From Plantactinospora soyae (GTDB lineage: Bacteria; Actinomycetota; Actinomycetes; Mycobacteriales; Micromonosporaceae), in contig NZ_JADBEB010000001.1 of the NCBI RefSeq assembly GCF_014874095.1, positions 7,750,001-7,814,000 on the forward strand: a stretch of DNA of 64,000 nt, in the 5' to 3' direction. The notes below the pieces were generated by a model. That model ran no database searches. It was given only the letters and a program-made list of their open reading frames with translations, and had not been told where the DNA came from. The stretch's first letter is position 1; each line of letters begins with the position of its first letter. The position numbers and the translations under genes were made by a program. Shown one piece after another: positions 25,915 through 33,482 of this stretch.

Positions 25915-27995
25915 GCGAGCGAGGAGACGGCGTGAGCGAGCGCGGCCCGAAGTCGGCGACCCTGCCGGCCACCGCGAAGATCCCGTTCGGCGGGGACTAC
26001 AACCCGGAGCAGTGGCCGGATGAGGTGTGGAAGCAGGACTACCGCCTGTTCGACGTCGCCCGGATCGACACCGTCACCCTCGGGGTCTTCGTCTGGGGTC
26101 TGACCCAGCCGGCGCCGGACGTCTACGACTTCTCGATGCTGGACCGGGTCGTCGAGCGGGCCAGCGCGGAGGGCCGGAACATCTGCCTGGCGACCGGTAC
26201 CGGTGCCCACCCGGCCTGGCTGGCCCGGGCGTTTCCCGAGGTGACCCGGACGGACTTCGAGGGGCGCCGGCACCGGTTCGGCCAGCGACACAACTCCTGC
26301 CCCAGCTCACCGGTCTTCCGCCGGCTCTCGGCCGAACTGGCCCGACGCGTCGCGGCCCGCTACGCCGACAACCCCTCGATCGTCGCCTGGCACGTCGGCA
26401 ACGAGTACGGCGGCGCCTGCTACTGCGACCGCTGCGCCGTCGGCTTCCGCAACTGGCTACGGAAGCAGTACGGCACCCTGGAGGCGCTGAACGCGGCCTG
26501 GTACACCACCTTCTGGTCGCACACCTTCTCCGACTGGGACGAGATCGAGCCGCCGTCGGCGCTGACCGAGCACTGGCGGGGGCCGAACCACACCGCGTTC
26601 CAGGGCATCACCCTGGACTACCTGAGGTTCATGTCCGACGCGATGCTCGCCAACTTCCGGGACGAGAAGGCCGCGATCCGCGAGTCCAGCGACCTCCCGG
26701 TCACCACGAACCTGATGGGCATGTACCGGCCGATCGACTACCACCGCTGGGCCGCGGACCTCGACTTCGCCTCCTGGGACAACTACCCGCCGGACGACAG
26801 GTCGCCCGCCCGGATGGCGCTGGCACACGACCTGATGCGCGGCCTGCGGGACGGCCAACCGTTCTGGCTGATGGAGCAGACGCCGAGCTACACCGCGTCG
26901 CGGGACGTGAACCCGCTCAAGCGGCCCGGGGTGATGGGGCTGTGGAGCTGGCAGGCGGTGGCGCACGGGGCCGACGCCGTGCTCTTCTTCCAGATGCGGG
27001 CCTCCCGGGGCGCCTGCGAGAAGTACCACGGCGCCGTCATCGGCCACGCCGGGCACGGCGACACCCGGGTCTTCCGCGAGGTGACGCAGCTGGGAACCGA
27101 GCTTGACCGGCTCGGCGACGCGACGCTCGGCGCCCGGACCCCGGCCCGGGTCGCGCTGCTGTTCGACTGGGACAGCTGGTGGGCCCTGGAGATCTCCGAC
27201 GGCCCCTCCCGGCTGGTCCGCTACCAGCAGGTCGTACTCGACTACTACCAGGCGCTGTGGGACGCCGGTGTCGACGTCGACGTCGTCCCGGTGACCAAAG
27301 ACCTCTCCCGGTACGACGTGGTCGTCGCACCGGCCCTGCACATGCTCAAGGGCGACCTGCCAGGGCGGCTGGAGGCGGTCGCCGAGCGCGGAGGCTCGGT
27401 CCTGACGACCTTCCTGTCCGGGCGGGTCGACGAGCACGACAACGCCTTCCTGATGGACGTACCGGGCCCGCTCGGGCCGCTGATGGGCATCCGGATCGAC
27501 GAGTGGGACGCCCGCGAACCCGAGGTCGTCAACCCGGTACGGCTGCACACCGGGACCGGCGAGGTCGAGGTGGAGGTGGAGGCACGGCTGGTGTTCGAAC
27601 TGGTGATCCCGCAGGGCGCCGAGGTGCTCGGCACCTACCAGGCCGATTTCTACGCCGGGACCCCGGCCGTCACCAGGAACACCTTCGGCGCCGGCCACGG
27701 CTGGTACGTCGCCGCCGGCCTCGACCAGGTCGGCGTCACCACGATCGTCCGACAGGTTCTTGCGCACCACGACCTGCTCGGGCCGTACCCGGACACACCC
27801 GACCTCGAGACGACCGTCCGGATCACTCCCGACGGCACCCGGCTGGTCTTCCTGCTCAACCACCGCGACCAGCCGGTCGAACTTCCCGCGCGCAGCGACG
27901 GTACCGACCTGCTCTCCGGTGAGCCGATCGCGTACGGCCAGCCCGTCATCCTCGACCCGCACGGCGTTCTGGTGCTGCGCGAGAGCGCGGGATGA
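25911..27995 (+). CDS. GH42 beta-galactosidase-type glycoside hydrolase
   Basis: This 694-residue cytoplasmic enzyme is a clear GH42 member. The start FGGDYNPEQWP is diagnostic, the acid/base Glu165 lies in WHVGNEYGG, the nucleophile Glu322 in FWLMEQTPS, and the CYCDRC cluster matches the zinc-binding cysteines of the family. The trimerisation domain (about residues 405-620) and a C-terminal beta domain follow. GH42 enzymes cleave beta-galactosides, and some act on alpha-L-arabinopyranosides. The ATG overlaps the previous stop; an alternative GTG at 25932 has a better ribosome binding site (GAGGAG, 5-base gap). It is the last gene of the operon; a perfect hairpin follows. Confidence 0.92.
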   Translation: MSERGDGVSERGPKSATLPATAKIPFGGDYNPEQWPDEVWKQDYRLFDVARIDTVTLGVFVWGLTQPAPDVYDFSMLDRVVERASAEGRNICLATGTGAHPAWLARAFPEVTRTDFEGRRHRFGQRHNSCPSSPVFRRLSAELARRVAARYADNPSIVAWHVGNEYGGACYCDRCAVGFRNWLRKQYGTLEALNAAWYTTFWSHTFSDWDEIEPPSALTEHWRGPNHTAFQGITLDYLRFMSDAMLANFRDEKAAIRESSDLPVTTNLMGMYRPIDYHRWAADLDFASWDNYPPDDRSPARMALAHDLMRGLRDGQPFWLMEQTPSYTASRDVNPLKRPGVMGLWSWQAVAHGADAVLFFQMRASRGACEKYHGAVIGHAGHGDTRVFREVTQLGTELDRLGDATLGARTPARVALLFDWDSWWALEISDGPSRLVRYQQVVLDYYQALWDAGVDVDVVPVTKDLSRYDVVVAPALHMLKGDLPGRLEAVAERGGSVLTTFLSGRVDEHDNAFLMDVPGPLGPLMGIRIDEWDAREPEVVNPVRLHTGTGEVEVEVEARLVFELVIPQGAEVLGTYQADFYAGTPAVTRNTFGAGHGWYVAAGLDQVGVTTIVRQVLAHHDLLGPYPDTPDLETTVRITPDGTRLVFLLNHRDQPVELPARSDGTDLLSGEPIAYGQPVILDPHGVLVLRESAG

Positions 27996-28057
27996 CCTGA
28001 CCACCCGCCGTTCGAGCCGCCGCCGGCCGCCGCCTGGAACGGGTGCCGTTCGGACGA

Positions 28058-28090
28058 CCGGGGTGTGCGGTACGTGACCGCACACCCCGG
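28058..28090. terminator. bidirectional terminator between GH42 and CE15 genes
   Basis: CCGGGGTGTGCGGT (28058-28071) pairs perfectly with ACCGCACACCCCGG (28077-28090) around a 5-base loop. The stem is 14 bp. It lies 62 bases after the GH42 stop and 30 bases past the CE15 stop on the other strand, so it should stop transcription from both sides. Confidence 0.85.
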
Positions 28091-28119
28091 CGTCGCTGTG
28101 TTGTTGTCCGCTCGGGAAA

Positions 28120-29832
28120 TCAGCCGACGCGGCAGCTGACCGATGGTCGAGCGCTGCTGTTGCCGTTGAACATGGTGGTGAAGCCGAACGAGTTCCCGTT
28201 GCCGTTCGGTCGAGCGGTCATGATGTTGCCGCCGCCGCTGAAGGTGGCCGTGGTGTTCCAGGTCGTACTGACCCGCTGGGGACCGGTGAGGGTCACCGTG
28301 ACGGTCCAGGTGCCGGTGCCGGTCACGTTGACGGTGGTGTTGTAGCGGTCGCCCCACACGGTGCCTGGGACCGTGGTCGCGGTGCAGGACCCGGACGGCG
28401 GCGGCGTCGTGGTCGGCGGGACGACGGTGGGCGTCGGCGTAGGTGTGGGCGATCCGGTCGGCGGAGTGACGGTCGGGTTGCCGGTGGGCGACGGCCCGTC
28501 GGCCAGGGTCGGGGTCTGCCAGTTCCGCCACTGCGACAGGTTGCCCATCGCCTTACTCGCGATCCTGATCGTGCCGGCGGCGTTGCCCGTCTTCAGCAAA
28601 TATTTCTGGATGTGCTGCTGCAACGGAGTCCGCCACTCCGATCGGTTGGCACAGTGACTGCCGTCCTGGACGTCGGACCAGTAGGTGATGTTCTCCCCCA
28701 CACCGAGGGCCTTGTAGACCTCCGCACCACCCAGCGCCGCCACACTCGCCGACCTCGGACCCAGATTCGCGATATGCGGATTGTCCATGATGAACAACCC
28801 CCGCGGCGCCACCATCGCCACCATCTGGTGCGTGTCCACCGGCAGGTTGTTCGGGTTGCCCGTGAAGGAACCGAACGCGTCACCCAACCACGGCTGCTCC
28901 CCGTAGGCACTGCTCAGACTCTGCGCGCCCTCTCCCGGAATCCCCCGGAAAATCGGCGCACCGGCACTACCGGACTCGATCGGCATCGTCAACGCGATCC
29001 GCTGATCGAACGCACCGATCACGAACGCACCCTTCCCGAACCGCGAACACCCGGTGACCCCGGTCGCGTCCGGTCGCAGGATGTTGCCGCCCGACTGCTC
29101 GATCACATCGATGATCCGACTCACACCCCAGGACCAGGCCATCAACAACCCGGTACTGCTGGTGTTGCCATAGATGCTGTAGAACGCGCCCTGCTTGTTG
29201 TTCCGGGGCGTACCCTCCCGACCCACCGCGTACGGGTCATAGTTGATGACGGCGGCACCAGCCGACCTGATGGTGGCCGTGTCCGCGCCGAACCCGCCCA
29301 GCACCACCACCGCCGGGAACGGACCCGAACCACTCGGCAACTGCACACTCGCCGAGAAGCTGGAGCTCCGGCCGTTGTGCGACACGTTCACCGTGATGCT
29401 GGAACTCGACACCGTCCCCGTGACAGTCGCCGGCTTCGCCGGCTTGTCACCGTAGACGTACCTCTCCGCCAACTCCCGGGTCTCCGCCCGCCGACACCGC
29501 CAGTCCGCCTTCGAGGTGATCCGCGAGCCATTCAACTTGAGGAAAGGGTCGGGAAGCATGGAGTTCGACGTCGTCGAGCCCGGCAACGACACCGGACAGT
29601 CCGCACCCTCGTCCTCAACCGACGCCGCCGCCACGACAGTCCCCACCGGGGCAGCCTCGGCGACTGTGGTTTTCGCTACCACCGACACCGCTCCAGCGAC
29701 CGCGAGCGCCGCTACCACCAGCGCCACGACCCCCGATCGGATCTTGGAATGGCCCGAGCCGGCAGTTGCCAGGGCCCTCCTCAAGGGAACGACAACCGCG
29801 ATCGTCAGTCCCCTCGCTAGGACAGTTCGCAT
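28120..29832 (-). CDS. secreted CE15 glucuronoyl esterase with C-terminal CBM2-like domain
   Basis: The 570-residue protein has a hydrophobic export segment at about 34-55, then the CE15 catalytic domain (about 78-440), a Pro/Thr linker (about 447-480) and a carbohydrate-binding domain to the end. The catalytic Ser263 is in GCSRFGKGAF, Glu286 in PIESGSAG and His393 in DGSHCANR, matching the family triad. CE15 enzymes cut the ester bond between glucuronic acid on xylan and lignin alcohols. The binding domain ends NSFGFTTMFNGNSSARPSV, typical of CBM2. AAGGAG lies 6 bases before the ATG. It is divergent from the GH30 gene. Confidence 0.93.
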   Translation of the reverse strand: MRTVLARGLTIAVVVPLRRALATAGSGHSKIRSGVVALVVAALAVAGAVSVVAKTTVAEAAPVGTVVAAASVEDEGADCPVSLPGSTTSNSMLPDPFLKLNGSRITSKADWRCRRAETRELAERYVYGDKPAKPATVTGTVSSSSITVNVSHNGRSSSFSASVQLPSGSGPFPAVVVLGGFGADTATIRSAGAAVINYDPYAVGREGTPRNNKQGAFYSIYGNTSSTGLLMAWSWGVSRIIDVIEQSGGNILRPDATGVTGCSRFGKGAFVIGAFDQRIALTMPIESGSAGAPIFRGIPGEGAQSLSSAYGEQPWLGDAFGSFTGNPNNLPVDTHQMVAMVAPRGLFIMDNPHIANLGPRSASVAALGGAEVYKALGVGENITYWSDVQDGSHCANRSEWRTPLQQHIQKYLLKTGNAAGTIRIASKAMGNLSQWRNWQTPTLADGPSPTGNPTVTPPTGSPTPTPTPTVVPPTTTPPPSGSCTATTVPGTVWGDRYNTTVNVTGTGTWTVTVTLTGPQRVSTTWNTTATFSGGGNIMTARPNGNGNSFGFTTMFNGNSSARPSVSCRVG

Positions 29833-30036
29833 GCTGACTCCTTCTCGCCGCGGGTGGCGATGTCAGTTGGCGATACAGGTTGGCTGTGGACACGTCGCAG
29901 GTGCCACTCCGGACGCCGACGATCTCCGAGGGCGGCCATAGCAGCAGGTCAGAGCCGACGTTCCACCGACGCCTCCCGGCGTGCGCGCTCACATCCATCG
30001 ATGACCGAGGCTGCCACAAGGTTTCGGGGATATCAA

Positions 30037-30059
30037 GGGAATGTTTCGGTAAACTTCCC
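30037..30059. promoter_or_regulatory. imperfect palindrome, possible operator
   Basis: The arms GGGAA(T)GTTT and AAACTTCCC match with a single extra T, centred on CGGT. It lies about 205 bases upstream of the CE15 start and 310 bases upstream of the GH30 start, so it could serve either divergent gene. Confidence 0.4.
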
Positions 30060-30272
30060 GGAACCACGACCCCGTAGGTATCCTGATCCAGCCAAACTCG
30101 CCGATGATCACGACCGTGCTCCATCAGGGACGGAGCACGGCACCCCCATGGTCGGACCCGGTGCACTTCGTCAGGGCCGGCCGTCAGCAGCCTGGCCAGC
30201 ATCATGGTCAACCAGGAATGATCACACCGACCGTCCGTCGCGACCGCGAGCCGAGGGTTGCCGCCCGGACCT

Positions 30273-30285
30273 CGAAAGGTTTCCG
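30273..30285. promoter_or_regulatory. CGAAA-GG-TTTCCG, possible LacI-type operator
   Basis: It shares the CGAAA and TTTC halves with the operator at 19323-19337, with one more base in the centre and one mismatch. It lies about 85 bases upstream of the GH30 start, within reach of its promoter. Confidence 0.45.
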
Positions 30286-30369
30286 TTCATATTCCGAAAA
30301 TTAGATCGATGATTGTCGAAGCAATCCGTCTGCACCCCCACACCGAGCGACCGCTGCAAGGAGAGTGTC

Positions 30370-31779
30370 GTGCTTCGATCCCCCGCCCTCGTGACCGCCA
30401 TCGTGGCCGTGACCGCGCTTGCCGGATCACCGGCCCTCGCCGGCCCGTCAACCGGTCTGACCATCGACCGCACCGAGAAGCACCAGCCCATCGACGGCTT
30501 CGGCTACTCCATCGCCTTCCAGCGCTCCTCACTGGTCCACAACCTGACCGGGGACAAGCGGGAGGAGGCCCTCGATCTGCTCCTCGACCGCAGGACCGGC
30601 GCGGCGCCGAGCATCCTGCGGCTCGGCATCGGCTCGTCGGCCACCAACCCGTACGACTGGATGCTCTCCATCCAGCCGACCGATCCCGGCGGGCCGACGG
30701 CCACTCCGACGTACAGCTGGGACGGCTGGGACGGCGGCCAGGTGTGGTACACGAAAGAGGCCCGCAAGCGCGGCATCGATCGGTTCTACGCGGATGCCTG
30801 GAGCGCTCCGGGCTACATGAAGGACAACGGCACCGACATCAACGGCGGGGCCCTCTGTGGCCTGCAGGGTGTCACGTGCGCCAGCGGCGACTGGCGCGAG
30901 GCGTACGCGCGGTATCTCGTCCAGTACGCCAAGTTCTACCGGCAGGAAGGCATCAAGCTCGACGAGATCGGCTTCACCAACGAACCCGACTGGACCACCT
31001 CCTACGCCTCGATGCGGTTCACCCCGGCCCAGGCCGCCGAGTTCGTGAAGGTCCTCGGCCCCATCGCCAGGAAGGCCGGCGTGGACGTGGCCTGCTGCGA
31101 CTCGTTCGGCTGGCAGCAGTCGGAGGCGTACGCCCAGGCGATCGAGGCGGATCCGGAGGCTCGCAGGTACCTCGACCTCTTCACCGGTCACGGGTACGCG
31201 AGCCCCTCGGACCACCCGCTGCCGACCACCGCACGCACCTGGATGTCGGAGTGGGCTCCGTCGAGTGTCGCGGACGGCTGGAACGAGGCGTGGGACAGCG
31301 GCAAGGGCACCGACGGCATCGCGCTCGCCGAACGCATCCATGACACGCTCGCCCTGGCCGACAGCAGCGCCTTCATCTTCTGGCTCGGGTCCTCCCGGGG
31401 CGGAACGGCGGCGCTGATGCAGATCGACGACGCGAACAACGCCTACCGGGTGTCGTCCCGGCTCTACGCCTTCGCCGCGTACAGCCGGTTCATCCGGCCG
31501 GGCGCCGTACGGATCGGCATCGACAATGCGCAGGACGGGCTGAAGGTGTCGGCCTACCGGAACGCCGACGGCACCGAGGTCGTGGAGATCCTCAACACCA
31601 CGGGCGCGGCCGTCGAGACCGCCATCAACCTGAAGCGGCCGACGGCGTACGTCACCGACTCCACCCACAATCTGGCGGAGGTCCCCACAGTCGTGTCCAG
31701 GCGTGGTTCGCACAGCACGATCGAGTTGGCGCCGCGTTCGCTGACCACGCTGGTCGCCAAGCGCCCCGGGCGGGGCTGA
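30370..31779 (+). CDS. secreted GH30 family glycoside hydrolase
   Basis: The product has 469 residues. A cleavable signal peptide (LRSPALVTAIVAVTALAGSP, then ALAG) precedes a clan GH-A barrel starting at QPIDGFGYSIAFQ. The acid/base Glu205 is in GFTNEPDW and the nucleophile Glu294 in TWMSEWAP, both in the contexts found in GH30. The C-terminal half has the beta-domain that packs on the barrel (ISL-type AYRNADGTEVVEILNTTG). GH30 members cut glucuronoxylan, beta-1,6-galactan or related chains, so the exact substrate is open. AAGGAG lies 6 bases before the GTG. It pairs functionally with the divergent CE15 esterase. Confidence 0.9.
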   Translation: MLRSPALVTAIVAVTALAGSPALAGPSTGLTIDRTEKHQPIDGFGYSIAFQRSSLVHNLTGDKREEALDLLLDRRTGAAPSILRLGIGSSATNPYDWMLSIQPTDPGGPTATPTYSWDGWDGGQVWYTKEARKRGIDRFYADAWSAPGYMKDNGTDINGGALCGLQGVTCASGDWREAYARYLVQYAKFYRQEGIKLDEIGFTNEPDWTTSYASMRFTPAQAAEFVKVLGPIARKAGVDVACCDSFGWQQSEAYAQAIEADPEARRYLDLFTGHGYASPSDHPLPTTARTWMSEWAPSSVADGWNEAWDSGKGTDGIALAERIHDTLALADSSAFIFWLGSSRGGTAALMQIDDANNAYRVSSRLYAFAAYSRFIRPGAVRIGIDNAQDGLKVSAYRNADGTEVVEILNTTGAAVETAINLKRPTAYVTDSTHNLAEVPTVVSRRGSHSTIELAPRSLTTLVAKRPGRG

Positions 31780-31801
31780 CGCCGGAGACTAAACTGCCGC
31801 C

Positions 31802-32554
31802 ATGGATCGGCGGGCAGCGGATCGTGAACTTGACGAGGCGGAGGCCGGCCCGCTGGTCGTACTGGTGCACAGCCCGTCGGTCGGGCCGGCCACCTGGCAG
31901 CCGGTCGCCACCGAGCTGCGCGCCAGCGGCCGGGACGTGGCCGTGCCGTCGCTGCTCGAGGTCGGCGCGGGAGATCCCCCGTACTGGCCCCGGGTGGTGG
32001 ACGCCGTCCGCGACGAGCTGTCGGGAATTGCCCCGGACCGACCGGTGGTCCTGGTCGCGCACAGCAACGCCGGACTGTTCATCCCGGTGATCCGCGCCGG
32101 GCTGGTGCAACCGGTCGTCGCCTCGGTCTTCGTCGACGCCGCCCTGCCGGCGACGAGCGGAAGCACGGCGGTGGTACCGCCGGACCGGCTGGACGCCCTC
32201 CGGGCACTCGCCGGTCCGGACGGTCGGCTGCCCCGCTGGACGGACTGGTTCGACGAGGTCGACGTCGCGCCGATGTTCCCCGATCCGGCGACCCGGCGTG
32301 CGGTCACCGACGAGCAGCCCCGGCTTCCGCTGGCGTACTACCAGCACCCGGTGCCGGTGACGCCTGGCTGGGACGACCACCCGTGCGGGTACCTGCGGTT
32401 CAGCCCGGCGTACGAGCAACCCGCCGCCGAGGCCGCCGGGCGGGGCTGGCCGGTGCTGACCGTACCCGGCCGGCACCTGCATCAGCTCGTCGATCCCGGC
32501 GCGGTCGGCAGCGCGATCCGCCGACTGGTCCCGATCCTGGTACCACCCGACTGA
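31802..32554 (+). CDS. alpha/beta hydrolase
   Basis: A 250-residue protein with PLVVLVHSPSVGPATWQPVA (oxyanion region), the nucleophile elbow VLVAHSNAGLF (Ser88, HSNAG) and a C-terminal His in VPGRHLHQLVDP. The HSNAG elbow and short cap are found in small uncharacterised actinobacterial hydrolases. It lies 22 bases after the GH30 gene on the same strand but has no glycan-related motif, so read-through rather than shared function is possible. The ATG at 31802 has GGAG about 14 bases upstream, which is far. Confidence 0.8.
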   Translation: MDRRAADRELDEAEAGPLVVLVHSPSVGPATWQPVATELRASGRDVAVPSLLEVGAGDPPYWPRVVDAVRDELSGIAPDRPVVLVAHSNAGLFIPVIRAGLVQPVVASVFVDAALPATSGSTAVVPPDRLDALRALAGPDGRLPRWTDWFDEVDVAPMFPDPATRRAVTDEQPRLPLAYYQHPVPVTPGWDDHPCGYLRFSPAYEQPAAEAAGRGWPVLTVPGRHLHQLVDPGAVGSAIRRLVPILVPPD

Positions 32555-32615
32555 CCGGTGTCGCCGGTCGGCGTGGGCGGGCGCCATCCCGGCCCGGGCG
32601 TAGCAAAATATCGCG

Positions 32616-33434
32616 GTGACGTCGACGCTTCCGCCCAGCGAGACCGGCTACCTCGGGGCGGTGCTGGACCGGCTGGCCGCCGTACTCGGGGACGACCTGC
32701 TCGGCGTCTATCCGACCGGCTCCCTCGCGCTCGACGGCTACACGCCGGGACGCAGCGACATCGACCTGATCGCCGTGGTCGAGCGGGCCCGGCCCGCCGT
32801 GCTGGAGACGGTCGCCGCCCGGCTCTCCCACGACGCGCTCCCCTGTCCCGCGACCGGCCTGGAGTTCGTCCTGTACGAGCGGGCGACGCTGGCCCTGGCC
32901 GGCACCGGGGCCGGCTTCGCCCTCAACCTGAACACCGGACGGGAACTGCCGGCCAAACGTAGCTACGGCCCCGGCGACGAGGCGACCTTCTGGTATCCGA
33001 TCGACCGGGCGATCAGCAGCCAGCAGGGTGTCGCGCTGCTCGGGCCACCACCCCGGACGCTCCTCGCGCCGACACCGTTCGCGGCGCTGCTGCCGGTGGT
33101 CGTCGAGTCGATCGAGGCGCGCCTGCACGCGGACCTCGATCTCGTCGACAACGCGGTGCTCAACGGTTGCCGCTCGCTGCGGTTCGCCATGCAGCGGCAG
33201 TGGTACCCGAAGCGGTCGGCGGCGGAGTGGGCGATCGGGACGGTACCGGAGTTCGGCCCGCTGATCGGCGCGGCGCTGCGCAGCTACGACCGGGGACGGA
33301 CCGTCGACGGAACCGTCGACCGCCAGGAGGTACGGGCCTTCCTCGCCTTCCTCCTCGGCCGACTCGCCCCGACGCACCCGCCGCTCGACCGGCACCGGCC
33401 TGCCGGGAGCACGGGCGGCCACCGGGGCCGGTAG
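32616..33434 (+). CDS. nucleotidyltransferase, aminoglycoside adenylyltransferase-like
   Basis: The protein, 272 residues, has the Pol-beta nucleotidyltransferase signature: GSLALDGYTPGRSDIDLIAV, with Gly35-Ser36 and metal-binding Asp48 and Asp50. The C-terminal domain is helical, in the style of ANT(3'')/AadA-type adenylyltransferases (DUF4111). Such proteins adenylate streptomycin or spectinomycin, but many homologues in actinobacteria have no known drug substrate. No Shine-Dalgarno is seen before the GTG. It ends 48 bases from the convergent GH15 gene. Confidence 0.82.
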   Translation: MTSTLPPSETGYLGAVLDRLAAVLGDDLLGVYPTGSLALDGYTPGRSDIDLIAVVERARPAVLETVAARLSHDALPCPATGLEFVLYERATLALAGTGAGFALNLNTGRELPAKRSYGPGDEATFWYPIDRAISSQQGVALLGPPPRTLLAPTPFAALLPVVVESIEARLHADLDLVDNAVLNGCRSLRFAMQRQWYPKRSAAEWAIGTVPEFGPLIGAALRSYDRGRTVDGTVDRQEVRAFLAFLLGRLAPTHPPLDRHRPAGSTGGHRGR

Positions 33435-33451
33435 CCGCCGCCCGGCGGAGT

Positions 33452-33472
33452 ACCCGGTCGGTATCCCCGGGT
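33452..33472. terminator. short hairpin between convergent genes
   Basis: ACCCGG (33452-33457) pairs with CCGGGT (33467-33472) with a 9-base loop, in the 48-base gap between the nucleotidyltransferase and GH15 genes. The stem is short, so the call is weak. Confidence 0.3.
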
Positions 33473-33482
33473 CGGCCACGGT

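Larger units (their letters stand above)
29833..30369. other. divergent regulatory region between CE15 and GH30 genes
   Basis: This 537-base region has lower GC than its flanks. It contains an imperfect palindrome at 30037-30059 (GGGAA-T-GTTT-CGGT-AAAC-TTCCC) and, nearer GH30, CGAAA-GG-TTTCCG at 30273-30285, which resembles the GCCGAAACTTTCGGC operator of the LacI gene. Both genes may therefore respond to the same regulator. No coding sequence is evident. Confidence 0.5.
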
